Shown in pieces: positions 27,611 through 35,402 of a stretch of DNA of 64,000 nt (within the stretch, counting starts at the first letter, position 1; each line of letters opens with the position of its first letter). Position numbers and translations under genes: made by a program. Origin of the DNA: Saccharicrinis sp963665705 (lineage in GTDB: Bacteria; Bacteroidota; Bacteroidia; Bacteroidales; Marinilabiliaceae). The DNA lies in assembly GCA_963665705.1 (NCBI GenBank), contig OY762448.1:248001-312000 (forward strand), written 5' to 3'. The notes beneath the pieces were generated by a model, which had not been told where the DNA came from, ran no database searches, and saw only the letters and a list, made by a program, of their open reading frames with translations.

Positions 27611-28468
27611 ATGAGAAAGTTAAATATATTATATTTATTTATTATAGGGTGTCTTCTTTTTGTATCCTGTGATAATGACTATGACCTAGAGGTCGATATG
27701 TCAAATACTGAAGAAGCATTCTTATTAACAACGAGTGATGATGTGACTGTTTCGGAAACAAAATCATTTGATTTAGATCTAAAAACTTATATCCCACTTT
27801 GGGAAGATATTACTGTGAACTGGGTTATTTCTGGAGATGGATTTAATTCGTTTAGCGGAAGTAGTGTTTTTCCTAAAATGGTTGGTGATACGGGTGATTC
27901 TTCTGCATCTATTGAGATAGTTATTCCTGCTTCTGTTGTTCCTGATGGAGAGTTATCTATTGATGGAGTATTAACTTATGAATGTACTACTCAATCAGGT
28001 AAAATTGTTAATGCTGGAGATAATTTAGGAGAACGAGGTTCTATTGCTGTGACTATCAATAAGTATATACCTTTGGATCGTTCCGTATTTGTGGGTACAT
28101 ATACTGAAAATGATGGAGATGGAGGAGTTTATACTGGAGTGGTTGTTTCAGAAGATCCAGATAATGAGTTTGGTCTAATTATATCAACAAAATCATGGGG
28201 AAGTGGAGCGGCTTCTTATAAAGTTGTATTTAGTACCGTAGCTGAAATAATTAATTGTCCATCTCAATTTATTGGTTATGATTATTGGGATGGTGCTAGT
28301 ACTGATGAATTATCTAGTGGTGCATTATGGTTTTCAAATGCTACAGATGAAACACTTGTAAGTTCTTTTAATACTACAACTGGTAGTTTCCAAGTTCCTG
28401 TAAATATGGCTTTAAAATATTATCCGTATGATTTTGGTGATTATTTGATGTCGTATGTAAAAGAATAA
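27611..28468 (+). CDS. Unknown surface lipoprotein of the second SusC/SusD unit
   Basis: The 285-residue product has a lipobox LFVSC (Cys20) followed by an acidic stretch (DNDYDLEVDM), a combination that often directs Bacteroidota lipoproteins to the cell surface. The rest is beta-rich with no motif I recognise; two domains are suggested, ~30-150 and ~155-285. It lies where SusE-like accessory proteins are often encoded, 11 bp after susD 2, so a ligand-binding accessory role is likely but unproven. Confidence 0.7.
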   Translation: MRKLNILYLFIIGCLLFVSCDNDYDLEVDMSNTEEAFLLTTSDDVTVSETKSFDLDLKTYIPLWEDITVNWVISGDGFNSFSGSSVFPKMVGDTGDSSASIEIVIPASVVPDGELSIDGVLTYECTTQSGKIVNAGDNLGERGSIAVTINKYIPLDRSVFVGTYTENDGDGGVYTGVVVSEDPDNEFGLIISTKSWGSGAASYKVVFSTVAEIINCPSQFIGYDYWDGASTDELSSGALWFSNATDETLVSSFNTTTGSFQVPVNMALKYYPYDFGDYLMSYVKE

Positions 28469-28530
28469 TGAAATTTAATCTTCTAAAGGTGTTTTATATA
28501 AACATCTTTAGAGGAAATAATATTATAGAT

Positions 28531-29184
28531 ATGATCAAATACTTAATATTTATTTTTCTAAGTTTATCTACTTTATCTCATAGTCAATGTAAGGTGTTGG
28601 TAAATAGTTTGCAAGGAGACTATGAGGGAGAGTGTAAAAAAGGATTAGCTCATGGACAAGGAATTGCTAAAGGAATCGATACTTATACCGGTGAATTTAA
28701 AAAGGGTTATCCTAATGGTAAGGGGACGTATGTTTGGAGTAATGGTGATGTTTTTGAAGGAGAATTTCAAAAAGGTATTAAGCAAGGATTTGGAATTCTA
28801 AAAACTAAAGATTCTACAAAAGAAGGCTATTGGCGATATGGATATTATGTAGGGACAAATAAAGGTGCTCAAGCCTATAAGATTATTAATAAAAAGTATG
28901 TTAATAATTATACTTTTAAAAGAATAGGAGATGGAAATAAGATCTCAATAAAGTGGGTAAAAGGATCACGAGTTCTTTATTCTATGACTGGTCTTAATAT
29001 GACATCAAGTAGTGGTATTGAGAGTAATGATATGACGTTTTGTGGCTTTAATCAAATCAAATTTCCTTTTCAGTGCAGATTGAATTACCAAAATACAGAT
29101 AAAGCCGAAACTATGACTTATGATTGTATTTTTGATTTTGAGATAGTAGTTCCTGGTGAATATGAGTTAATTATAAAAGATTAA
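28531..29184 (+). CDS. Secreted MORN-repeat protein
   Basis: The frame opens at 28468, overlapping the previous stop, but the ATG at 28531 gives a clean signal peptide (IFIFLSLSTLSHSQ) and 217 residues. Three MORN repeats follow early in the mature protein: YEGECKKGLAHGQG, YTGEFKKGYPNGKG and FEGEFQKGIKQGFG. The C-terminal ~120 residues are beta-rich and unassigned. MORN repeats can bind lipids or act as scaffolds, but function here is unknown. It is the last gene of the SusC/SusD unit 2, before the repeated terminator element. Confidence 0.7.
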   Translation: MIKYLIFIFLSLSTLSHSQCKVLVNSLQGDYEGECKKGLAHGQGIAKGIDTYTGEFKKGYPNGKGTYVWSNGDVFEGEFQKGIKQGFGILKTKDSTKEGYWRYGYYVGTNKGAQAYKIINKKYVNNYTFKRIGDGNKISIKWVKGSRVLYSMTGLNMTSSSGIESNDMTFCGFNQIKFPFQCRLNYQNTDKAETMTYDCIFDFEIVVPGEYELIIKD

Positions 29185-29212
29185 TTATATACTTCCCATA
29201 AACAGCTACTCC

Positions 29213-29285
29213 GTGGTGGGACACATAGATTAAAGGTTTAGTTGTGTGAGTGGGGGCAGATCCGTTAGGATCTGCCCTTTCTTTT
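29213..29285 (+). repeat. 3' element copy 2 with terminator
   Basis: Second copy of the element at 22588-22660, with only a few differences. Here GGGCAGATCC and GGATCTGCCC form an uninterrupted 10-bp stem followed by a T-run. Changes on both sides relative to copy 1 keep the stem paired. Confidence 0.75.
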
Positions 29286-29287
29286 TT

Positions 29288-29315
29288 AGAGCCCCTCTAA
29301 CTCCCCGGAGGGGAG
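29288..29315 (+). repeat. Intergenic GC-rich repeat, left copy
   Basis: AGAGCCCCTCTAACTCCCCG and the following GAGGGGAGG; CTCCCC and GGGGAG can form a hairpin. An inverted relative lies at 30732-30764. Short repeats of this type are common between Bacteroidota genes. Confidence 0.6.
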
Positions 29316-29345
29316 GATTGATTTATAGCATTTTAATAAAATAAA

Positions 29346-30305
29346 TAGAGGTCAGTAGCTAAGCACCTATCAAATCTTTCTGATTAATTTTGTCAGCTTC
29401 CACCATGCGGTACATTAAGTTGTTAAAGATGTTATCTTTCATTTGTGATCTATTGATTCTGTAGCAAAACTCATTAAAATATTTATCTATATGCCATTCG
29501 CTAACCCAAGAATAGGTTGTTCTAATCCACGACTTCACTTGGTGTATCATTGTATGTAAGGCTTTAAAATTCATGCCTCCCATGCTTTCAATCTGTTCTA
29601 TGTTGTAATCCTTCATCAAAGGGCGATAACCTCTCCAACAATCAGTGGTCACACTGGCGTTTTGGGATATATGAGCATCAAAAAGCCTTTTAAGTTCTTT
29701 CGATGAGTAATTGTTGATTTTCATCGAGTACATACGTTTTACTTTCCCATCGTCGGTAAGCTCAACAGCACATACCGCCTTCTTTTTCTTGCAGTGGTAA
29801 CTGCGACCAACCTTACCTTCTTCTTTGCCTCCTACCACAAACTCGTCGATGTGTACATTTCCATCCATCGGGTTGTTGCCGCTTGATTGCATCGCTTCCC
29901 TAACTTTATGCATGAATAGTCGTGCTGTTTTTTCAGTCACTCCTATGCGTTCTGACATATAACTTGCTGACAAACTCTTGGTTGAGGTTGACATCTCAAA
30001 GTAAATGTAAAAGGCTTTGCGTACTCCAAATTTCACTTTGTGAAAGAGTGTGTTGGCGGTAGCTGACTCAATATGCGCACACTTGTTGCAGATTTTTCCG
30101 TGATGCTTGCGCTGTTGGTAGCCTTGATGCCCACATTTAACGCACTTAAAACCTTGGTGCCACTTAATGTTGGCCAAATATTCCAAGCAATCATCATCTG
30201 TACGGAAACGATCAGCAAACTCTAGAGCATTTTGTCCTTTGAATAATTCCATGTATCCCTTATTTTTACTAGTGGCAAATATAAGTAAATATCTACTTAC
30301 CTCTA
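29346..30305 (-). mobile_element. IS1595-family insertion sequence, intact, 960 bp
   Basis: The ends are imperfect inverted repeats: TAGAGGTCAGTAGCTA on the left and TAGAGGTAAGTAGATA (read on the opposite strand) on the right, 14 of 16 identical. Flanking it are perfect 8-bp direct repeats AAAATAAA at 29338-29345 and 30306-30313, the target duplication length expected for this family. It holds one transposase gene. Perfect duplications and an open transposase frame point to a fairly recent insertion. Confidence 0.85.
29359..30252 (-). CDS. IS1595-family (ISXO2-like) transposase
   Basis: The 297-residue protein has an N-terminal zinc ribbon (C37, C40, C55, C58), a helix-turn-helix-like segment (SERIGVTEKTARLFMHKVR) and the ISXO2-like DDE domain. 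D136 lies in HIDEFVVGG, D204 in VTTDCWRGY and E261 in FNEFCYRIN. Spacing fits the IS1595 family. The frame is intact, so the element may be active. Confidence 0.92.
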   Translation of the reverse strand: MELFKGQNALEFADRFRTDDDCLEYLANIKWHQGFKCVKCGHQGYQQRKHHGKICNKCAHIESATANTLFHKVKFGVRKAFYIYFEMSTSTKSLSASYMSERIGVTEKTARLFMHKVREAMQSSGNNPMDGNVHIDEFVVGGKEEGKVGRSYHCKKKKAVCAVELTDDGKVKRMYSMKINNYSSKELKRLFDAHISQNASVTTDCWRGYRPLMKDYNIEQIESMGGMNFKALHTMIHQVKSWIRTTYSWVSEWHIDKYFNEFCYRINRSQMKDNIFNNLMYRMVEADKINQKDLIGA

Positions 30306-30313
30306 AAAATAAA

Positions 30314-30731
30314 TTTTATCATAATTCTTTATGTATGAAAGGCCTCTGCTGTATGTTACTTTCGTATTCTAATCAGGTTTTATTTGGCTTTTATTCGGGT
30401 ACTATAGACCTATGCCTATCCGAACCCAACCCGAGCAGAACACTATGCCACCCGAATGCCACCCGAGCACGCCCCGAAGCCATATCCTATCTGTCTCAAA
30501 AAAGATGTTTTTCTGAATAATTTTTGTCGATTTTGGCCAATTTCGGAATAATTTTGCTTGTTTTTGGCATTTTTAAGAATAGTTGGGTGTTTTTTTGCTG
30601 TATTTTATTCAAAATAGAAATAGTGTTGTTTTCTTAGATATTGAATAATAAGGTGTTATGGTGGTGAAAAGTTACAGTAAAATTACTGTAATTGTTTTTT
30701 ATTAAAATTTATTTACCAAGCTGTAAATCAG
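30314..30731. other. Gene-free region with GC-rich CCCGA-repeat patch and palindrome
   Basis: After the IS there is no convincing gene. A patch at ~30396-30484 is much richer in G+C than its surroundings and contains ACCCGA-type words repeatedly (for example CCACCCGAATG next to CCACCCGAGCA). Farther on, TTACAGTAA (30672-30680) and TTACTGTAA (30683-30691) form a perfect 9-bp inverted repeat. Origin and role are unknown; decayed mobile DNA is possible. Confidence 0.4.
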
Positions 30732-30764
30732 CTTCTCCCCTTTGGGGAGATTGAGAGGGGCTTC
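30732..30764 (-). repeat. Intergenic GC-rich repeat, right copy
   Basis: Read on the minus strand it begins GAAGCCCCTCTCAATCTCCC and contains the hairpin CTCCCC/GGGGAG. It is an inverted relative of the repeat at 29288-29315 and abuts the stop codon of cobU. It may act as the cobU operon terminator hairpin. Confidence 0.55.
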
Positions 30765-31273
30765 TATTTCACCTTCATCGGAATGCCGCTAACCATAAAA
30801 AATACTTCATTTGCTTTAGATGCTATATGTTGATTCATCCAGCCTTGAAGATCTGTAAATTTACGTTGGATTTCATTTTCGGGCATGCCACCTAAGCCAA
30901 TCTCATTGGTAACGATAATAAAGTGAGCATCTTGTTTAATTAGTGCCTTAAACTCTTTTTTAGCTTCAGATAATGATAAATCTATATCGCTATTGTTATC
31001 AAAGTAAAAGTTAGTAAGCCATAGCGTGATGCAATCAATTAGAACTACTTTGTTAGTGAATATATGCTTTGACAGATACTTTTCTTCTTCAATATTCTCC
31101 CATCTATCATCTCGATCAGCTTTATGTCGTTCAATACGTTTTTTATGCTCATCATCCCAAATGCGTGAAGTGGCCAGATAAACAGGTTTCGAACTGTTCT
31201 CCAGTGCTAAATCCTGGGCAAATGAGCTTTTCCGAGATCGTTGTCCCCCTGTTATAAAAGTTATTTTTGTCAT
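30764..31273 (-). CDS. cobU: Adenosylcobinamide kinase / guanylyltransferase with altered P-loop
   Basis: A 169-residue CobU/CobP protein. It phosphorylates adenosylcobinamide and transfers GMP to it in B12 nucleotide-loop assembly. The guanylylated His is H50 in RIERHKADRDDRW. The P-loop reads GGQRSRKS (9-16), with Arg14 where GxxxxGK[ST] needs Gly; the codon is CGG and one base change would give GGG. This could impair the kinase step or be a sequencing error. It is the last gene of the riboswitch-controlled operon. Confidence 0.88.
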   Translation of the reverse strand: MTKITFITGGQRSRKSSFAQDLALENSSKPVYLATSRIWDDEHKKRIERHKADRDDRWENIEEEKYLSKHIFTNKVVLIDCITLWLTNFYFDNNSDIDLSLSEAKKEFKALIKQDAHFIIVTNEIGLGGMPENEIQRKFTDLQGWMNQHIASKANEVFFMVSGIPMKVK

Positions 31274-31344
31274 TGAATAATGATTATTTATTGCTCTGTT
31301 AGTCTCATTTAAACGGTTAATATGTCAAAGGGTATACAGGTTAT

Positions 31345-31374
31345 TTTTTACCACCAAGGCTCAAAGACATAAAG
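31345..31374 (+). repeat. CACCAAGGC-type intergenic repeat, copy 1
   Basis: TTTTTACCACCAAGGCTCAA followed by AGACATAAAG. Related copies lie at 32152-32181 and, inverted, at 32618-32650. A second short word CTTTGTTTCTGTGTGTTTCT follows at 31401, giving a decayed-repeat look. The rest of 31274-31530 holds no gene. Confidence 0.65.
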
Positions 31375-31530
31375 TTTTTTTATTAATGTTTAAATGTATT
31401 CTTTGTTTCTGTGTGTTTCTGTGCTGAAAATTATATCTTTTCATTATTACATGGAACTATTTAACAACATTATTCCCTTTAACGAGTAAATTTTTTCAAT
31501 CATAGCTTAGTGGATGTGTAAATCTGTAAT

Positions 31531-32109
31531 TTATCCTTTTAGGATTTTTACTTGAGCATAATCACTGTTGTATACCGTAATTTTTATTACAGCTCCATAA
31601 TCCAGTTGCCATGAGAAGATTTTGTGATATGGGATCTCAAGAAATTTCATTAATAGGCAACGAATAACACCGGAGTGCGAAACTATTGCTGTTACGGTTT
31701 CATCAGGAGTGTTGTTTTCAAGCTGGGTAAAGTATTCAATTATTCTATTGTAAAACTGACCAAAAGACTCTCCTTGATGTGGTGCTTGGTTTAATATGTC
31801 TTCAGACCAAACATGCATCTCCTGAGGATCAATATCAGCCCATTTTGTCATTTCCCAATTACCAAAATCCAGTTCTTTGAGTTGATTACTGTACTTTATG
31901 TTCATTTCAGGAAATAAAAAATGAGCTAGTTTATTGCAGCGTTGTAATGGACTGGAAAACACAAAATCTGTTTTAATATTCAACAGTGTTTCACAAATAA
32001 CAGATGCTTCAATTTCAAAATCCTTATTTACATCCAGATTCGAAATGCCATAACAGATACCCTGGTCAATATCCGGAGTTGTATGTCGTATAATATAAAA
32101 TTGTTTCAT
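31531..32109 (-). CDS. cobC: Histidine phosphatase, probable alpha-ribazole phosphatase
   Basis: The 192-residue protein is a phosphoglycerate-mutase-like phosphatase: RHTTP (R8, H9 the phospho-acceptor), a second Arg in SSPLQRC, the acid in LDFGNWE and the second His in VSHSGVIR. The opening RHTTPDIDQGICYG matches CobC. It removes phosphate from alpha-ribazole phosphate (or adenosylcobalamin phosphate). Its place between cobS and cobU supports the B12 role over a general phosphatase. Confidence 0.85.
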   Translation of the reverse strand: MKQFYIIRHTTPDIDQGICYGISNLDVNKDFEIEASVICETLLNIKTDFVFSSPLQRCNKLAHFLFPEMNIKYSNQLKELDFGNWEMTKWADIDPQEMHVWSEDILNQAPHQGESFGQFYNRIIEYFTQLENNTPDETVTAIVSHSGVIRCLLMKFLEIPYHKIFSWQLDYGAVIKITVYNSDYAQVKILKG

Positions 32110-32151
32110 TGTTTTGTAAAGCCATAAATGTCACTAAGAATATAAAGTTTA

Positions 32152-32181
32152 TTTTTACCACCAAGGCTCAGAGACGCAAAG
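32152..32181 (+). repeat. CACCAAGGC-type repeat, copy 2 (3' flank of GxxExxY gene)
   Basis: TTTTTACCACCAAGGCTCAG followed by AGACGCAAAG; it lies 4 bp beyond the stop of the GxxExxY gene and is inverted relative to the copy at 32618-32650. A degenerate related word lies at 32119-32147. Confidence 0.65.
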
Positions 32182-32185
32182 GTTA

Positions 32186-32590
32186 TTAATTTATAAATCG
32201 TTTAATTCCATTTTTAATTAGAGGAACATTGAAATTAATCAAATATCCAAGTCTGTTTTCTGTTAATTTCAAATAACTTAATAGTTGTGCTTCATGAACT
32301 GGTAAAATTGTTTCTACGGCTTTGAGCTCAATAATTATACAATTTTCAACTAATAAGTCAATTTTTAAAGCATCCTTGATAATCATATCATCATATATTA
32401 TAGGGATGTTCACTTGTCGGTCAATGTTTAATCCAATCTTTTTTAATTCATGATGAAGACATTTTTCATATACCACCTCAAGTAGGCCTGGACCTAGTTT
32501 AGAATGTACTTTAAATGCGCAGTTGATAATACTTTTACCAATTTTGTTAATTTCATGAGGTATTTCAATGTGATTCTTAAAGTTACTCAT
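32186..32590 (-). CDS. GxxExxY-family protein
   Basis: The 134-residue protein has the family motif GPGLLEVVYEKCLHHEL (G-x-x-E-x-x-Y) and later LKIDLLVENCIIIELKA and HEAQLLSYLKLT. The D-x-[IL]-[LV] / E-x-K pattern resembles a PD-(D/E)xK nuclease core. The function of the family is unknown. It interrupts the cob operon in the same orientation and is flanked by inverted copies of the CACCAAGGC repeat, so it looks like an inserted cassette rather than a B12 gene. Confidence 0.85.
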   Translation of the reverse strand: MSNFKNHIEIPHEINKIGKSIINCAFKVHSKLGPGLLEVVYEKCLHHELKKIGLNIDRQVNIPIIYDDMIIKDALKIDLLVENCIIIELKAVETILPVHEAQLLSYLKLTENRLGYLINFNVPLIKNGIKRFIN

Positions 32591-32617
32591 AGTTGTAGAT
32601 TTTTTAATGGGGTGTAA

Positions 32618-32650
32618 ATTTCTTAGAGTCTTAGCGCCTTGGTGGTAAAT
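32618..32650 (-). repeat. CACCAAGGC-type repeat, inverted copy 3 (5' flank of GxxExxY gene)
   Basis: On the minus strand it reads TTTACCACCAAGGCGCTAAG followed by ACTCTAAG. With copy 2 it brackets the GxxExxY gene as an inverted pair ~440 bp apart. Confidence 0.65.
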
Positions 32651-32659
32651 AAAATATTT

Positions 32660-33427
32660 CTAAATAAAAGTAATTATATTACTCATTGCTATAATGCTTA
32701 AATAAAAAACAACTTCTGTTACTTGTTGAACGGCTCCCAGGCAGTCACCTACATATCCACCTATCCATTTTTTGAAATATTTATCGAGCCAGAACTTAGT
32801 TATAAGTAAGGGGATAATGCATAAGTAAATAATCCAGTTTTGAAATAAGAGTAGTGATGCTAATCCAATAAAAATAGCAATCCATAAATCTTTAATATGA
32901 AGATTTTTTGTAACAGGTTTTGATTTGCTTGTTTCATCTTCTCTAACATAGGGAAGGGTGAACATAGATGTAACTGCAAACATTCTACTAATAGCGTGGC
33001 CTGCTATTATGGAAGGAATAATAATTGGGGAGTGAAGAGCTGAGATTGCGGTGAATTTTAGTAATAATAATAAAATAGTTCCGATCATACCATAAGCACC
33101 CACTCTGGAGTCTTTCATGATAACAAGAATCTTTTCAGTAGTCCAGCCACCACCAAATCCATCGCAAGTATCAGCAAATCCGTCTTCATGGAAAGCACCT
33201 GTTAAAAGGATTGTACTTATCATAGATAGAATAACAGATATGTTTAGCGGAAAAACAAACGAAGCTAAATAATAAACTAATGCACCTACTCCTCCTACTA
33301 TAATTCCTACTAAAGGAAAATACCTGTTGCATTTATTTAAATTATCAGTTGAGTAGCCTACCCATTTAGGGGATGGTATACTGGTTAGAAACATTAGGGC
33401 AGTAAAAAATAGTTTTAACTGGTACAT
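32660..33427 (-). CDS. cobS: Adenosylcobinamide-GDP ribazoletransferase (cobalamin synthase)
   Basis: A 255-residue membrane protein with about six hydrophobic helices and the CobS signature HEDGFADTCDGFGGG, whose acidic residues bind Mg2+. It joins adenosylcobinamide-GDP to alpha-ribazole, the last condensation in B12 assembly, at the inner membrane. Downstream are the GxxExxY insert, cobC and cobU; upstream is the CWC gene, 74 bp away. Confidence 0.93.
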   Translation of the reverse strand: MYQLKLFFTALMFLTSIPSPKWVGYSTDNLNKCNRYFPLVGIIVGGVGALVYYLASFVFPLNISVILSMISTILLTGAFHEDGFADTCDGFGGGWTTEKILVIMKDSRVGAYGMIGTILLLLLKFTAISALHSPIIIPSIIAGHAISRMFAVTSMFTLPYVREDETSKSKPVTKNLHIKDLWIAIFIGLASLLLFQNWIIYLCIIPLLITKFWLDKYFKKWIGGYVGDCLGAVQQVTEVVFYLSIIAMSNIITFI

Positions 33428-33501
33428 TTATTTCAGATTTTGGAATGCGTAAATATAATGATGTCTGTAATAATTTGGAGGGGGTATGAAAGGTATAGAT
33501 T

Positions 33502-33711
33502 TTATTCTGAATTCGAGGAATTCGTCTTATTATTATCAGGGAACTGTTTTGCTATTTCTTTTAGACATTTGTTACAAAGGCAATCCTTATAATTAGCCTT
33601 TATGTATTTTTGAGCTTTATCAGAAATTGGGACATGAATACAATGACACTCAAATATCTCATCATGTCTGCAATTAAACTCCTGATTACATTTTCCACAA
33701 TTTTTAATCAT
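33502..33711 (-). CDS. Small cysteine-rich CWC-family protein
   Basis: The 69-residue protein contains ten cysteines in pairs such as CGKCNQEFNC and CHC, then CLCNKC, with H16 and H26 nearby. This fits the Cys_rich_CWC family, a probable zinc-binding fold of unknown role. It is the first gene after the cobalamin riboswitch and thus likely controlled by B12; its family is often seen near cobalamin genes. Confidence 0.75.
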   Translation of the reverse strand: MIKNCGKCNQEFNCRHDEIFECHCIHVPISDKAQKYIKANYKDCLCNKCLKEIAKQFPDNNKTNSSNSE

Positions 33712-33828
33712 AAGTAATGGTTTTGAATATAATTTACCCGTCTATTAAAGACAAAAACTCAATACCAATAAAAGATGAAGTTTCTTTAACTAAGAAAACT
33801 TTGCTTTTATTCCCGAAAGCATTGATTA

Positions 33829-34013
33829 TTCACACACTGGCAGGTTTTCTGACTTATTCATGATTTTGAAGCCTTCCCGTTTAAAAAGTATTACAAAAAC
33901 AGTGGCCTGAGTATTCAAAATCCAATACGGAACTTACAGCAGCGGGTACTGTTGCTGATTTTCACAGCATTCCCTTTTCATTTTATATTACAGCTGAAAT
34001 ATAAAACACCAGA
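33829..34013 (-). ncRNA. Cobalamin riboswitch
   Basis: On the minus strand the region contains the hallmarks in order: AAAGGGAATGCTGTGAAAAT, CAGCAACAGTACCCGCTGCT, GGCCACTG and the B12-box-like AGTCAGAAAACCTGCCAGTG. It lies ~120 bp upstream of the CWC gene and should shut the CWC-cobS-cobC-cobU transcript when adenosylcobalamin is plentiful. No clear terminator is present before the first gene, so control may act on translation. Edges are approximate. Confidence 0.9.
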
Positions 34014-34095
34014 TGCAACAAAAGTATGATTATTTTAATTTATAAGGAAATTTTCATCGAGCTCAGGCAGTATGTTATAAATGTTTGTTGCCCTT

Positions 34096-35208
34096 TTAAT
34101 TGTGTAAGGAGCCTGAATTATCAATATACCATGTTGTATTTGTTTCGTCGTCCTTAATGCTGGCAACAAAATTGTTTTTAGTAGCTTTAATATTTGGTCT
34201 GAATTGAAGTCTGGATAAATCAAAACCAACATCTTTAAGACCTGCAATTTTTTTTGCGTATCGTTTATGTTTTTGAAGATGCATTTTTTGAGCGTAGTAT
34301 ACATTTCTCAGTTCCCATTTAATTCTGCGTGTAGTAGTTAGTCTTTTATTATTGTCTTGTTTTTTCACATGCACTTCTCCCCATAACTCAGTGCATGTAA
34401 TTGGGTTTTCCCACATGTTGGCCCATTGCCACTGTTCTCCATTGTATAAAATACCAGTGTTTGAGTTGATTATTTTTTTATACATGCCATTAACAATTAC
34501 ATAAGGCCACCGAGAACGAGTAAAATTCATTTTCAGGAAACCATCTTTTCGAATGTGGTTTGTATGATTAGTTTTGAGGTTTAATGGTAAACCTAACTCT
34601 AATTGCCAATATTGGTCAATGTCATTAGGATTATTGATTGTGCCTTGAATATAAACGGCACTGGATAACTTTAGATCTTTATAAATATAATTGGAATCTT
34701 TGTGGTTGCCTTCTTGCCGATGCTTAAATCCTTCCTTAACAATACCTAAGGCATTTACTTTTATATTTAAAAAATCGTATTCATTATTGTTATAGTTAAT
34801 ATAAATTTCAAAGAAATTATCTTTGAAATAATCAGAATTCTGATTAGTGTTTTGTGCCCAAATTTGATTTTCATTTATTTGGGATAATAAGTATAATGTA
34901 TCCTGATAGATCCCCATTTTAAACTTTGTTTCAAAGTCATTGGATTCTATTTTACCATTAATTTCTGAAGTAAATATTGAACTCCATTTGATTGAACTCC
35001 ACTCTTTGTTCGTGTTTTTTCCATCAATTAACGGAGGTGAAGAAAGTTCCTTTACATTGTATGTTTGTGGATTGAAAGTGAATGGTTTGTATGGTAAACC
35101 GAATTCATTTAATTCAGGTGTATTAGTTCCCGTGTTGTTTTTGCATGCAATAACAATTAGTAAGATACACATGCCAAGTGCAATATATTTAATGATACTC
35201 TTGAGCAT
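34096..35208 (-). CDS. CBM9-like carbohydrate-binding lipoprotein
   Basis: The 370-residue product has a lipoprotein signal (lipobox VIAC, Cys22). Its body resembles carbohydrate-binding family 9-like domains: PPLIDGKNTNKEWSSIKWS near residue 57, a FEIYINYNN strand, and WQLELGLPLNLK and FLKMNFTRSRWP further on. Such proteins bind sugars at the envelope. Near the C terminus (~285-330) is a helical, basic part and then a strand-rich end. It precedes the riboswitch region on the same strand and is probably a separate transcript. Confidence 0.7.
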   Translation of the reverse strand: MLKSIIKYIALGMCILLIVIACKNNTGTNTPELNEFGLPYKPFTFNPQTYNVKELSSPPLIDGKNTNKEWSSIKWSSIFTSEINGKIESNDFETKFKMGIYQDTLYLLSQINENQIWAQNTNQNSDYFKDNFFEIYINYNNNEYDFLNIKVNALGIVKEGFKHRQEGNHKDSNYIYKDLKLSSAVYIQGTINNPNDIDQYWQLELGLPLNLKTNHTNHIRKDGFLKMNFTRSRWPYVIVNGMYKKIINSNTGILYNGEQWQWANMWENPITCTELWGEVHVKKQDNNKRLTTTRRIKWELRNVYYAQKMHLQKHKRYAKKIAGLKDVGFDLSRLQFRPNIKATKNNFVASIKDDETNTTWYIDNSGSLHN

Positions 35209-35402
35209 AAGGTTTAATAGTATAGCATCTACAATTTACAGTTAAACCATGAGTAATTCAAGTATTAAAAGTAGAAATGTAGTTACATAATATGAACTCT
35301 ATACTATTTGAATAAGTTTATGCTTCTTGAAGTAAGAAAAGTAAAAATAGGAAAGGGTGATTTTTAAAATATTGTGTTACATCTCATATTAATGTTTCCA
35401 AA

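Noticed and set aside
30167..30520. 117-codon plus-strand ORF starting inside the transposase gene
   Set aside because: It is antisense to the transposase for its first part and crosses the IS border; no coding character.
34035..34304. 89-codon minus-strand ORF overlapping the end of the CBM9-like gene
   Set aside because: It overlaps a well-supported gene in another frame and reads into the riboswitch region; no family resemblance.
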